DNA of 14,106 nt from CAWJHE01 sp964614855 (lineage in GTDB: Bacteria; Chloroflexota; Anaerolineae; Anaerolineales; UBA4823). How positions within the stretch are numbered: the first letter of the stretch is position 1; every line of letters begins with the position of its first letter. Positions 7,538 to 14,106 of this stretch are shown piece by piece. The stretch lies in the NCBI GenBank assembly GCA_964614855.1, contig CAZTMX010000067.1, forward strand, positions 1 through 14,106. Reading direction: 5' to 3'. The notes below the pieces were generated by a model, which saw only the letters and a program-made list of their open reading frames with translations, was not told the DNA's origin and did not search any database. The translations under genes and the position numbers were made by a program.

Positions 7538-8383
7538 GTGGAGATACATAAAATCTTTGTGGTAGGTGCAGGTACAATGGGCAGCGGGATCGCCCAAACA
7601 GCAGCGATTTATGGTTACCAGGTCACTTTGATGGATGTGGACGCATCCCAACTGGATAAGGCATGCGCTGCGATCTCACACTCAACACAGAAATTGCTTG
7701 AAAAGGAGGCTATCACCCCTGCTCAGCGCCAGGCGGCTGGTGAAATCCGTTGCGTATCCGATCTGTCCGGTGTAGCCCAGGCAGACCTGGTGATTGAAGC
7801 AGCTTCTGAAAATGAGCCCGTTAAGCTTTCAATTTTCTCCGAGTTGGATAAGCTGGCACAACCTGGCGCTCTGCTGGCCAGCAACACTTCATCGATCAGC
7901 ATCACCCGGATTGGCGCTGCCACGCAGCGCCCACAGCAGGTGATTGGGATGCACTTTATGAACCCGGTGCCCTTAATGCGCCTGGTTGAGGTTGTGCGCG
8001 GGTTGGAGACGAGCGACGAGACAACGCAAATAATTCTGCAAGTCTGCCGGCAGATGAGAAAAGAACCTGTTGAAGCGGTGGATTCGCCTGGTTTCATCTC
8101 CAACCGCATCCTGTGTCCGATGATTAACGAAGCGGTTTTTGCCTTGCAGGAGGGGGTTGGATCGGCTGAAGCGATCGACAAGGTTATGAAGCTGGGGATG
8201 AACCACCCAATGGGTCCGCTGGCCTTAGCCGATCTGATCGGTTTGGATGTGGTGCTGTCAGTGATGGTAGTGCTGCAGCACGACCTGGGGGAAGATAAAT
8301 ACCGCCCGGCGTATCTGCTGCGTAAAATGGTACAGGCCGGGCGGCTGGGAAGAAAAAGCGGGCAAGGATTTTACACTTACTGA
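7538..8383 (+). CDS. hbd: 3-hydroxybutyryl-CoA / 3-hydroxyacyl-CoA dehydrogenase
   Basis: The 281-residue NAD(P)-dependent enzyme interconverts 3-hydroxyacyl-CoA and 3-ketoacyl-CoA. It has the Rossmann motif VGAGTMGSGIAQ (9-20), Asp33 in LMDVD, which favours NAD, Ser117 in NTSSISIT, the catalytic pair His139 (MHFMNP) and Glu151 (LVEVVRG), and Asn189 in SPGFISNR. The C-terminal domain ends GRKSGQGFYTY, as in single-function HBD enzymes of about 280 residues. I chose the GTG at 7538, giving MEIHKIFVVGAG, which matches the family's usual N-terminus and has GGGG upstream. A longer version from GTG 7517 is in frame but poorly supported. It follows the thiolase and converges on the degV-type gene only 19 bp away. 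Confidence 0.95.
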   Translation: MEIHKIFVVGAGTMGSGIAQTAAIYGYQVTLMDVDASQLDKACAAISHSTQKLLEKEAITPAQRQAAGEIRCVSDLSGVAQADLVIEAASENEPVKLSIFSELDKLAQPGALLASNTSSISITRIGAATQRPQQVIGMHFMNPVPLMRLVEVVRGLETSDETTQIILQVCRQMRKEPVEAVDSPGFISNRILCPMINEAVFALQEGVGSAEAIDKVMKLGMNHPMGPLALADLIGLDVVLSVMVVLQHDLGEDKYRPAYLLRKMVQAGRLGRKSGQGFYTY

Positions 8384-8402
8384 AATCCGCCTTCTCCTGG
8401 CA

Positions 8403-9239
8403 TCAGGCGAAAAAACCTACTGCCAGCAGACCGGGTCCGGCATGGGTGATAATCGCCGGCGGCATATGGCTGATAGGTACTTCAGTCTGGTTGAGTTCAG
8501 AACCGATTTCCTGAGCCAGGGTTTTGGCGATCTCCGGCACACTTGCCTCCATCACAGTGACCATAGCCGTATGGTTTTTGGCTGCCTGTTCGAGCACAAT
8601 TTCCTTCAGCCGGTTTACCGCCCTGCGGTGTGTTCTTTCCTTTTCGTAGGCTTCGATTTTCCCGTCTTTCAAGGCCAGGATGGGCTTTATCTGCAGCACG
8701 CTGCCGAGCAGCGCAGATGCATGACCAATACGCCCGCCGCGTGCCAGGAACTCCAGGGTATCCACCAGAAAGTAGATACGGCAGCGCGCAGACAGGTCAT
8801 TCAACCTGGCTACGATGGTATCGGCTTCGATGCCCTCTGCTGCCCATTTGGCTGCCTGTTCGACCAGTGTTCCTAATGGCGAGGCGATCAAACGGGTGTC
8901 CAGCACACGGATATCAGCATCGGGAAAATCCTGGGCAGCGACTGTGGCTGAGCGGACAGTTCCGCTTAATTCGGATGAAGGATGGATACACAGGATAGGC
9001 TCACCCAGGGGAACCAAGCGCTCAAATTCTATTGTAAAAAGCTCTGGTGGAGGTGCGGCTGTTTTGGGCAGCTCTTTTGAGGAGCGCAGACGAGCCATGA
9101 AGCTGGCTGAATCCATATTCACACCTTCAAGGAAGGTTTCTTCGCCGAAGTGAATGACCTGGGGAATGACAGGGATCTGATACAGCCTTGCTTTTTCGGA
9201 TGATATACAAGAAGTTGTATCTGTAATAATTTTGACCAT
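8403..9239 (-). CDS. DegV-family fatty-acid-binding protein
   Basis: The 278-residue DegV-fold protein binds a long-chain fatty acid; in Gram-positive bacteria relatives (FakB) present it to the kinase FakA. Visible signatures are IITDTTSCIS at the N-terminus, HPSSELSGT (86-94), VLDTR (112-116), VDTLEFLARGGRIG (159-172), and the C-terminal HAGPGLLAVGF (266-276). The usual TSQPS-like element reads KTAAPPP (59-65), keeping the threonine but losing the serines. No FakA-like kinase is in the window, so partnership is unknown. Convergent with the dehydrogenase gene and downstream of a small membrane-protein gene on the same strand, but with its own likely promoter. The ribosome site is weak (AAAGG, about 10 bases before ATG). 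Confidence 0.94.
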   Translation of the reverse strand: MVKIITDTTSCISSEKARLYQIPVIPQVIHFGEETFLEGVNMDSASFMARLRSSKELPKTAAPPPELFTIEFERLVPLGEPILCIHPSSELSGTVRSATVAAQDFPDADIRVLDTRLIASPLGTLVEQAAKWAAEGIEADTIVARLNDLSARCRIYFLVDTLEFLARGGRIGHASALLGSVLQIKPILALKDGKIEAYEKERTHRRAVNRLKEIVLEQAAKNHTAMVTVMEASVPEIAKTLAQEIGSELNQTEVPISHMPPAIITHAGPGLLAVGFFA

Positions 9240-9274
9240 AAGTCATATGCCTTTAAGGGGATGAGAATACTGCT

Positions 9275-9304
9275 ATCATACCACTAATGGCACATGACTG
9301 TGAT
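9275..9304 (-). promoter_or_regulatory. Probable promoter of the degV-type gene
   Basis: On the - strand, TATGAT (9280-9275) preceded by TGG forms an extended -10. ATCACA (9304-9299) lies 18 bases upstream as a 4-of-6 match to the -35 consensus. The start codon is 35 bases downstream of the -10. The match is good but was judged by eye. Confidence 0.4.
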
Positions 9305-9352
9305 TAATATCGCGTTTTGGGGCAAATGCTATAGGAAGCAGCCAGGGGTATT

Positions 9353-9577
9353 TCATAATGCGAGGCTGCCGAAGTCGATGATCAGCTTTGTCCAATCTGT
9401 ACCAAGCACGGTGGAGCAGAGCAAAGCCAGGAAGATCAACAGTAAGATAATCCCGCAGCCTATCCCGCTGCATGAACAGCCCTTGCCAAAGCCGAAATTA
9501 TCTTGCAGCCAGTCAAATAACCAGTTCAAGGCAAAAATCTTGGCTAAACCAACCAGACAACCGGGTTTTTCACTCAT
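9353..9577 (-). CDS. Small cysteine-rich single-pass membrane protein, unknown function
   Basis: The 74-residue protein is not assigned to a family. It has an amphipathic N-terminal half with FALNWLFDWLQDNFGFG (15-31), a glycine/cysteine knot GKGCSCSGIGCG (31-42; Cys34, Cys36 and Cys41), then one hydrophobic helix at about 43-58 and a short tail containing TDWTKLI. Cys7 and Cys54 bring the cysteine count to five. A strong ribosome site (GGAGGAG, 9587-9581, three bases before ATG) is the main reason for accepting it. The reading frame on the opposite strand over the same bases has no comparable site. It lies between the MFS gene and the degV-type gene on the same strand. The cysteines could bind metal or be a lipidation/thiol site, but this is speculative. 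Confidence 0.65.
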   Translation of the reverse strand: MSEKPGCLVGLAKIFALNWLFDWLQDNFGFGKGCSCSGIGCGIILLLIFLALLCSTVLGTDWTKLIIDFGSLAL

Positions 9578-9606
9578 AATCTCCTCCGAGAAACATTGCA
9601 GCGCAT

Positions 9607-9642
9607 AATTTCATCACTTTGTTTACGTAATTGAATGAAATT
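9607..9642. promoter_or_regulatory. Spaced inverted repeat, possible operator
   Basis: AATTTCAT (9607-9614) and its exact complement ATGAAATT (9635-9642) are separated by 20 bases. They lie in the 80-bp gap upstream of the small membrane-protein gene and just after the MFS stop. The centre spacing could suit a dimeric regulator. It is too long and weak for a terminator, and no T-run follows. Confidence 0.25.
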
Positions 9643-9657
9643 CGTTGCACCAGGGGT

Positions 9658-11133
9658 TTAACCATCGTTGCTCACTCCGTTTCCACGCACCAGGCTGGTG
9701 ATGGCGCCCAGTGCTGCGAAGCCGGCGGCAAATAGGAAGCTAGTGCGCAGTGCGTTGAACAAGGTCCCCGCTCCCGATGTGTAGGTCTGAGCCAACCCGG
9801 TGGTGAAAATTGCCCCGGTGATCCCAATCCCTAATACCATGCCGATATTACGGGCGGTTGCCATGACGCCAGCAGCGATCCCCTGACGCCGCTTGGGGGC
9901 GGAACCCATGAGGGCAGAATTGTTGGGTGAAATAAAAATGCCGATGCCCGTTCCACAAACCATCATTGGCAGCGCGATTTGAATAAATGTCGTGTCAGGA
10001 CCCAGGCCTGCCAGAAAGATCAAACCAAGGCATAACAAGATCATGCCGGCAACTGAGAGGGTGCGCGGCCCTATCTTGTCGGAAAGCGAGCCGCTGATGG
10101 GGGCTACGGCAGCCATGATCAGCGGCATGGTGGAAAGAACCAGCCCTGAGCGTGAAGTGCTGAATTCCAGGCCCTGGATCAGATAATAGGGCAGTAAAAA
10201 CATGATGCTGTACACACAGATGTAATTAAAAATGGCGCTGGCAACAGAAGCTGAGAATGTACGGCTGGAAAACAGAGAGAGATCTAACATCGGGTTTGGC
10301 TGTTTTTGTTCCAGCTTGATAAACCATATCAGCAACAAGATCGCACCAACCAACAAGCCCACGATCACTGGCGAGGTCCATCCCAGGGCATGTCCCTGGT
10401 TCAGACCGAACAAAAGGCTGACCAGTCCTGCCATAAAAACCAGGGCGCCGCGCCAGTCAAAGCCCTCCATAGTATTATGCTGGTGGTCATTGGGGATGAA
10501 GCGCAAACTCAAAGCGATTGCCAATAGGACGATGGGGATGTTGATGTAAAAAACCGCTCGCCAGGAAAACCAGTCTGCCAGCCAACCCCCCAGGGAGGGA
10601 CCGACCGTCAGACCCAGGTAGGTCATGGTTGCCTGCATACCCAGAGCGCGCCCGCGCATATTTGATGGAAAGCTCTTGGTGAGAATAGCTGGAGAGTTGG
10701 CTGCCAGCATCGCACCGCCAACAGCCTGCACGCTGCGGAAAATGATCAGCGCAGTGATAGATCGGCTGGTTCCGCACAACGCGGAGCTGATCATAAAGAC
10801 GACAAATCCTGCGATGTAAATCTGCTTGTGCCCGCGCAAATCCCCCAACCTGCCAAAACCGAGCAGCAGCCCACTGAGCACGAGCAAGTAAACCGTTACC
10901 ACCCACTCCACTGCGGCGACCTGCGCCCCGGTTAACGCCCCCGCCGCCTGTACCTGCGGCTCCAGGGCACGCCCGATCACCGGCAGGAGTGTGTTTACCA
11001 CGCTGCCGTCCAGGGCGGACATGAAAGTGCCGATGCCGATGCAGATTAACACCCACCACTTGTGCACTGCGTTTGGGCTTTTTGCCTCTCCAGGCGGGGA
11101 TGCTCCAGGGAGCTCAGATTTACCGTATACCAT
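9658..11133 (-). CDS. MFS drug/metabolite exporter, DHA2 (EmrB/QacA-like) family
   Basis: The 491-residue protein fits the 14-helix DHA2 class of proton antiporters in the cytoplasmic membrane. Signatures: LDGSVVNTLLP (41-51, the helix-1 motif), GRLGDLRGHK (94-103, motif A), GLTVGPSLGGWLADW (174-188, antiporter motif C), SWRAVFYINIPI (190-201) and a second loop motif GSLSDKIGPR (348-357). The loop between helix 1 and helix 2 (about residues 56-72) looks about ten residues longer than in typical relatives. The substrate cannot be predicted. It begins 12 bp after the PRPP synthetase stop, so the two are likely co-transcribed. No good ribosome site precedes the ATG, consistent with coupling. No regulator gene of the TetR or MarR type adjoins it. 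Confidence 0.9.
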   Translation of the reverse strand: MVYGKSELPGASPPGEAKSPNAVHKWWVLICIGIGTFMSALDGSVVNTLLPVIGRALEPQVQAAGALTGAQVAAVEWVVTVYLLVLSGLLLGFGRLGDLRGHKQIYIAGFVVFMISSALCGTSRSITALIIFRSVQAVGGAMLAANSPAILTKSFPSNMRGRALGMQATMTYLGLTVGPSLGGWLADWFSWRAVFYINIPIVLLAIALSLRFIPNDHQHNTMEGFDWRGALVFMAGLVSLLFGLNQGHALGWTSPVIVGLLVGAILLLIWFIKLEQKQPNPMLDLSLFSSRTFSASVASAIFNYICVYSIMFLLPYYLIQGLEFSTSRSGLVLSTMPLIMAAVAPISGSLSDKIGPRTLSVAGMILLCLGLIFLAGLGPDTTFIQIALPMMVCGTGIGIFISPNNSALMGSAPKRRQGIAAGVMATARNIGMVLGIGITGAIFTTGLAQTYTSGAGTLFNALRTSFLFAAGFAALGAITSLVRGNGVSNDG

Positions 11134-11145
11134 GCGCAGCAGCGG

Positions 11146-12096
11146 TTATGTCAGGATCAATTTCGACGAGATGCTCACACCCCGGTGGATGCAACTGATG
11201 ATATCGGCCAGCAGGGGGGCAACGGAGATCACTTCGATCTTGGGATGCATCTTGTGTGCAGGGATCGGGATGGTGTTAGTCGTGACGAGTTTCTCGATAC
11301 GGTCTTCTTTGTCCAGGATTTCCAGGGCGGAGGGCAGTAATACCGGATGGGTGACCACAAAATAGCATTTGCCTTCTGCACCTTGTTTATAAAGATAATC
11401 GATTTGCTTCATCACCGAGCCACCAGCCACCAGGTCATCGATCAGGATCGGCTGCTTGCCGCGAATATCACCGACCACGTTCATGGTTTCGCTGGTGGAG
11501 AAACTGGTGCGGCGTTTTTGCATCACGATTAACGGCAGGTTGAGCCTTTCGGCATAACGACCGGCATGCCCGGCTCGACCCAGGTCGGGGCTGACAACCA
11601 CTGCGTTTGAAAATTCCGGTTTGCGAAAATAATTGCTCAAGATCGGGATAGCACTGAGCGGATCGACCGGGATATTGAAGAAACCCTGGGATGCCCGGTT
11701 GTGGATATCCACATAGATCACCCGTGATCCACCCATAGTCTCGATCAGGTTCGCAACCACGCGCGCCGAGATGGCTTCTCGACCGCGCGCCATTCGATCC
11801 TGGCGAGCATAGGGGAAATAGGGCACCACCACGGTGGTGCTGTGTACGCTGGCGCGGCGAAAGGCATCCAAATAGAGCAATAGCTCCATTAAGTTGTCAT
11901 TTACCGGGACGGAGCAGGGCTGGATGAAAAAGATGTCGTTTTCGCGCACCACTTCATCAATCATCACATGAATTTCGCTGTCGGGAAGTCTTGTTGTGGT
12001 GGATTTGCCGACGTTTGTGGTCAGGATGCTGGCGATTTCTTCGGCAAGGGCAGGATGGGCGGACCCGGTGAATATTCTGAGAGGATGACTGGACAT
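11146..12096 (-). CDS. prs: Ribose-phosphate pyrophosphokinase (PRPP synthetase), divergent
   Basis: The 316-residue enzyme transfers pyrophosphate from ATP to ribose 5-phosphate to make PRPP for nucleotide, histidine and tryptophan synthesis. Length and layout fit the family: NDNLMELLLYLDAFRRAS (66-83), VPYFPYARQDR (91-101), VDIHNRASQGFFNIPVDPL (129-147) with His132, SPDLGRAGHAGRYAERL (169-185), KRR (194-196), and the PRPP loop IDDLVAGGS (219-227). Several normally strict stretches differ. The loop has VAGGS where DTGGT or DTAGT is usual, and SPDLGRAGHAGR replaces SPDxGGxxRAR. It could be a second, specialised PRPP synthetase rather than the housekeeping copy. AAGGAAG lies 5 bases before the ATG. 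glpC ends 43 bp upstream on the same strand. Confidence 0.88.
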   Translation of the reverse strand: MSSHPLRIFTGSAHPALAEEIASILTTNVGKSTTTRLPDSEIHVMIDEVVRENDIFFIQPCSVPVNDNLMELLLYLDAFRRASVHSTTVVVPYFPYARQDRMARGREAISARVVANLIETMGGSRVIYVDIHNRASQGFFNIPVDPLSAIPILSNYFRKPEFSNAVVVSPDLGRAGHAGRYAERLNLPLIVMQKRRTSFSTSETMNVVGDIRGKQPILIDDLVAGGSVMKQIDYLYKQGAEGKCYFVVTHPVLLPSALEILDKEDRIEKLVTTNTIPIPAHKMHPKIEVISVAPLLADIISCIHRGVSISSKLILT

Positions 12097-12139
12097 GACA
12101 CTTCCTTAATTATTTATTTTTTTGTAAGTTTGCCTGAGA

Positions 12140-13447
12140 TTATACTCGATAAAACTCAGCCAACGGCTCTTCCACAGGAGCGCCGTAAGCTGCTGCAAGC
12201 AGCTCGATGGGGTGTATGGCGGGCACTCCAGTGCCGTGTGTGATCTGCCAGCGGCAGGTTTCGCTGTCGCAAACCACCAGTGGCGCCTGGGATTGGCGGA
12301 CGAAATCAAAAAGGTCCTCACCCACATGCATGGCGATCTCGTATTTTTCTTTTTTGTAGCCGTAGGTGCCGGCGGTGCCGCAACAAGCCGCTGGGCTTTC
12401 ATCGATCTGTAGCTCAGGGATCAATGACAGCACTTCAACGCCAGGCTTACCCAAACGGTGGGCGCGATATTGGCAGGGGATGTGGTAAGGCAGCTTCATT
12501 GGAATTGGGCTCAGATCCAGGTTTAGACGATCTTCATCCAGCAGGAGCAGCAAAAATTCGTTGATGTCAAAGGTCTGGCGTGCCACCAGCATGGTCTCTT
12601 CATCGTGCATATCCAAAAGCTCAGGTGCTTCTTCTTTGAGTGTCAGTATGCAGCTGGTGGAAGCGCCTACGATCGGGATCCCCTGGCGGGCATAGGGCGC
12701 CAGGTTGCGCACATTGGTGCTGTGATAACGCCTGGCGGCAGCAAACTCACCGTTTGAGAGCAGCGGCAGCCCGCAGCAGTTTTGCGGCGGCAGCACCACA
12801 TCGAACCCGTTGGCTTCCAGGACATATACCGCGGCTTTGCCGACGCGCGGTTCGTAATACTGGGCGGAGCAGCCGTGAAAATAGGCTACTTTTTGGCGTT
12901 CTTCTTGGTTGCTCCCCTGAGCCTCCCTTTCACGCTGGTGCTGGGCAAACCAATCTCTGAAACGCTGCCCTGTGAGCTTTGGGAAAGGCGCCTCCCGGGC
13001 TATCCCCAGCAGACCTTCGGCGACGACACGAAACGGCTCATTGCTGAGGACAAAATTTGCCAGGGGCGCTATAGGCTGGCCGATTTTTCCGATCAGCTCG
13101 GCGCGGGCGATCAGATTGTTGCGTATACGCTGCACCGCAGGCACCTGTCCGCTATCGACCATGGCGGCGCGCGCACGGGCGTTGATCTCTGCGATCTTTA
13201 CCCCGGTGGGGCACAGGCTGTTGCACACCCGGCAGCCGCTGCAATAATCCACCGATTGGTCCGGCGAGGGTTGGCCCGGCTGGCGAAAGCGGCCTGCCTG
13301 CGGTGCTTCATACTTGGGACCGGGGAAGAGGGGTGTGACAGCTGATACCGGGCAGCCGGTGGTGCAAATATTGCATTTGATGCACTGGTCCAGGGTCATC
13401 TCCACCGGTAGAATGGATTGGTGAGTTGATAACAGTGAGTGGCTCAT
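12140..13447 (-). CDS. glpC: Anaerobic glycerol-3-phosphate dehydrogenase subunit C-type iron-sulfur protein
   Basis: The 435-residue protein is the electron-transfer subunit that anchors the GlpAB flavoenzyme to the membrane and passes electrons to quinone. It has two 4Fe-4S motifs, CIKCNICTTGCP (Cys22, 25, 28, 32) and CSGCRVCNSLCP (Cys69, 72, 75, 79). Two CCG domains follow, with HGCSAQYYEP (191-200) plus NCCGLPLLSNG (223-233), and HIPCQYRAH plus ACCGTAGTYG (354-363); Cys393 and Cys398 follow. I start it at the ATG at 13447 because this overlaps the glpB stop (ATGA) and has AGGGGGA upstream. A longer frame from 13489 would run 42 bp into glpB. Related CCG proteins serve lactate utilisation and heterodisulfide reductase, but the upstream GlpB-like gene favours GlpC. 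Confidence 0.9.
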   Translation of the reverse strand: MSHSLLSTHQSILPVEMTLDQCIKCNICTTGCPVSAVTPLFPGPKYEAPQAGRFRQPGQPSPDQSVDYCSGCRVCNSLCPTGVKIAEINARARAAMVDSGQVPAVQRIRNNLIARAELIGKIGQPIAPLANFVLSNEPFRVVAEGLLGIAREAPFPKLTGQRFRDWFAQHQREREAQGSNQEERQKVAYFHGCSAQYYEPRVGKAAVYVLEANGFDVVLPPQNCCGLPLLSNGEFAAARRYHSTNVRNLAPYARQGIPIVGASTSCILTLKEEAPELLDMHDEETMLVARQTFDINEFLLLLLDEDRLNLDLSPIPMKLPYHIPCQYRAHRLGKPGVEVLSLIPELQIDESPAACCGTAGTYGYKKEKYEIAMHVGEDLFDFVRQSQAPLVVCDSETCRWQITHGTGVPAIHPIELLAAAYGAPVEEPLAEFYRV

Positions 13448-14106
13448 TGGTTTCCCCCTGGATGAGATAGACTGGCTGTGCCTGGCCATGCTGTTTCGCC
13501 AGCCAGGTACCCACTGACCCAGGCAACGCCGTCAAACGCCCGCTGGCGCAGGTAGTCGCTGCCTGCCAGGTGGTCACCCAAGAGGTGGGCATCTTCCGGT
13601 TGATCTGCCAGGAGGTTTCCTGCCAGGTGGTTACCTGCCAGGAGGTTTCCTGCCAGGAGGTTTCCTGCCGCGTACAGATTGTCGTAAAGTGGTGCGCCCT
13701 GGGCGTCACACGGCTGCCAGTGCTGGTTGACAGCTACACCGCAGGTAAAGATTGGGTGAGCTTGTGGGGATAGGAACCTGTCGTTTACCCACAGGCTGGG
13801 CTGGGTGCTGGGGTCTTGACCTGGTGGGCTGTACGGCAAATTGTGTGACAGGTTGTCTGGTAAGATGCCTGGCGAATTGTGCGGCAAAATGCCGGGCAAG
13901 ATGCCGGGCGAGTTGCCGATATTTTTCGCTCCCGCGACTGGCAAGTTGAAGATTAATTCGTGTAGATTTCCATCGTATCCTGCGCTCATACCTCCACCCT
14001 GCAAGCCGCCGCTGGCGAGGATGAATTTTTGCGCGGTGTGTTTTTTGCTGCGCGCTGACGCCTCACTGCTCACAGCCACCAGGTTTTGGTTGCTGTCGTA
14101 GATTGC
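13444..14106 (-). CDS. glpB: Anaerobic glycerol-3-phosphate dehydrogenase subunit B-like flavoprotein, C-terminal part with repeat insertions (partial)
   Basis: The last 220 codons are present and the 5' part lies beyond base 14106. GlpB is the FMN/FAD-type partner of GlpA and GlpC. Supporting features are FILASGGLQGGGMSAGYDG near the visible N-terminus, HPIFTCGVAVNQHWQP, the flavin-site sequence LYDNLYAAGNLLAG, and a closing YLRQRAFDGVAWVSGYLAGE. Its TGA overlaps the glpC start (ATGA). Two in-frame repeat insertions are present: eight tetrapeptide units of the type G-I-L-P in the middle, and GNLLA pentapeptide units in the flavin-site region. Without the second insertion the sequence would run directly from AAGNLLAG to SDYLRQRAF, which is what relatives look like as I remember them. 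No frameshift or stop is seen, so it may be functional. A related flavoprotein subunit is a possible alternative. Confidence 0.75.
   Translation of the reverse strand, partial: AIYDSNQNLVAVSSEASARSKKHTAQKFILASGGLQGGGMSAGYDGNLHELIFNLPVAGAKNIGNSPGILPGILPHNSPGILPDNLSHNLPYSPPGQDPSTQPSLWVNDRFLSPQAHPIFTCGVAVNQHWQPCDAQGAPLYDNLYAAGNLLAGNLLAGNHLAGNLLADQPEDAHLLGDHLAGSDYLRQRAFDGVAWVSGYLAGETAWPGTASLSHPGGNQ
13564..13669. repeat. 15-bp in-frame tandem repeat encoding GNLLA pentapeptides in glpB
   Basis: Four contiguous 15-bp units lie at 13606-13620, 13621-13635, 13636-13650 and 13651-13665, followed by a TGCC stub. Units 1, 3 and 4 are identical (TGCCAGGAGGTTTCC on the + strand). Unit 2 differs at two bases. 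A degenerate fifth unit, TGCCAGGTGGTCACC, sits at 13564-13578 after a 27-bp spacer. Read on the - strand they give GNLLA, GNLLA, GNHLA, GNLLA and later GDHLA. Each unit joined to its neighbour forms a short hairpin, CAGGA-GGTT-TCCTG or CAGGT-GGTT-ACCTG. Confidence 0.9.
13822..13917. repeat. 12-bp in-frame tandem repeat encoding GILP-type tetrapeptides in glpB
   Basis: Eight 12-bp units fill this stretch exactly. On the - strand, from 13917 downward, they encode GNSP, GILP, GILP, HNSP, GILP, DNLS, HNLP and YSPP. The units agree in period and in the trailing Pro (or Ser) codon, but most differ by several bases. The array therefore looks older and more diverged than the 15-bp one. The period is a multiple of three, so the frame is kept. 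Confidence 0.8.

Noticed and set aside
8387..8425. Nested inverted repeats between the convergent dehydrogenase and degV genes (CGCCT/AGGCG and CTGGCA/TGCCAG) as a terminator
   Set aside because: On the + strand an A-run, not a T-run, follows the stem. On the - strand the T-run precedes the stem and is part of the degV coding end. Stems are short.
10487..11059. Open frame of 190 codons on the - strand in another frame of the MFS gene
   Set aside because: It is rich in His, Arg and Gly, without membrane segments, while the overlapping frame carries all the MFS motifs.
12782..13345. Open frame of 187 codons on the + strand opposite glpC
   Set aside because: It overlaps the cysteine-motif-bearing glpC gene, has no family features and has no ribosome site. 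It is a shadow of the codon bias.
13448..13489. Longer glpC start giving 14 extra residues
   Set aside because: It would overlap glpB by 42 bp. The inner ATG has an ATGA overlap and a purine-rich ribosome site, which fits normal coupling.
13564..13669. Repeat block as a small CRISPR-like array
   Set aside because: Units are 15 bp, mostly without spacers, and keep the glpB reading frame. No cas genes are present. It is a coding minisatellite.

Overview
The window looks like a bacterial chromosome segment. The best guess is an anaerobic or facultative member of the Chloroflexota (Anaerolineae-like). That guess rests on overall gene content and protein style: a clustered heme pathway with DUF4491 proteins, an oxygen-sensitive GlpABC-type dehydrogenase, DegV, and a HIT protein with a TTG start. 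No ribosomal RNA or other marker gene is present, so the taxonomic call is an inference. No tRNA, rRNA, CRISPR array or insertion sequence was recognised, and no gene-free stretch exceeds 300 bases.

Region 1 (1-5576, + strand, visibly AT-richer) is a tight heme-biosynthesis operon: hemD (3' end only), hemB, a radical SAM/SPASM enzyme, hemE, two small DUF4491-type membrane proteins, and a HemY-type FAD porphyrinogen oxidase. Genes overlap or are separated by 50 bp at most. The visible genes cover porphobilinogen formation, closure to uroporphyrinogen III, decarboxylation to coproporphyrinogen III, and oxidation of a porphyrinogen. No HemF, HemN or ChdC/HemQ is visible here. The radical SAM enzyme sits where a coproporphyrin-processing enzyme would be expected, and the two membrane proteins have no assigned role. 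This is the best candidate for something undescribed.

Region 2 (5577-8383, + strand, GC-richer) has a 187-bp spacer with a plausible extended -10 promoter. It is followed by a HIT hydrolase, an acetyl-CoA C-acyltransferase (thiolase) and a 3-hydroxyacyl/3-hydroxybutyryl-CoA dehydrogenase. The last two form a reversible acetoacetyl-CoA/3-hydroxybutyryl-CoA module.

Region 3 (8403-14106, all - strand) reads, in transcription order, glpB (3' part), glpC, a divergent PRPP synthetase, a DHA2-type MFS exporter, a small cysteine-rich membrane protein, and a DegV-family lipid-binding protein. glpB and glpC overlap by ATGA. The visible part of glpB contains two separate in-frame tandem-repeat arrays, one of 12-bp units and one of 15-bp units. 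In the 15-bp array each unit encodes a small hairpin. The one variant unit carries a compensatory pair of changes that keeps the hairpin intact.
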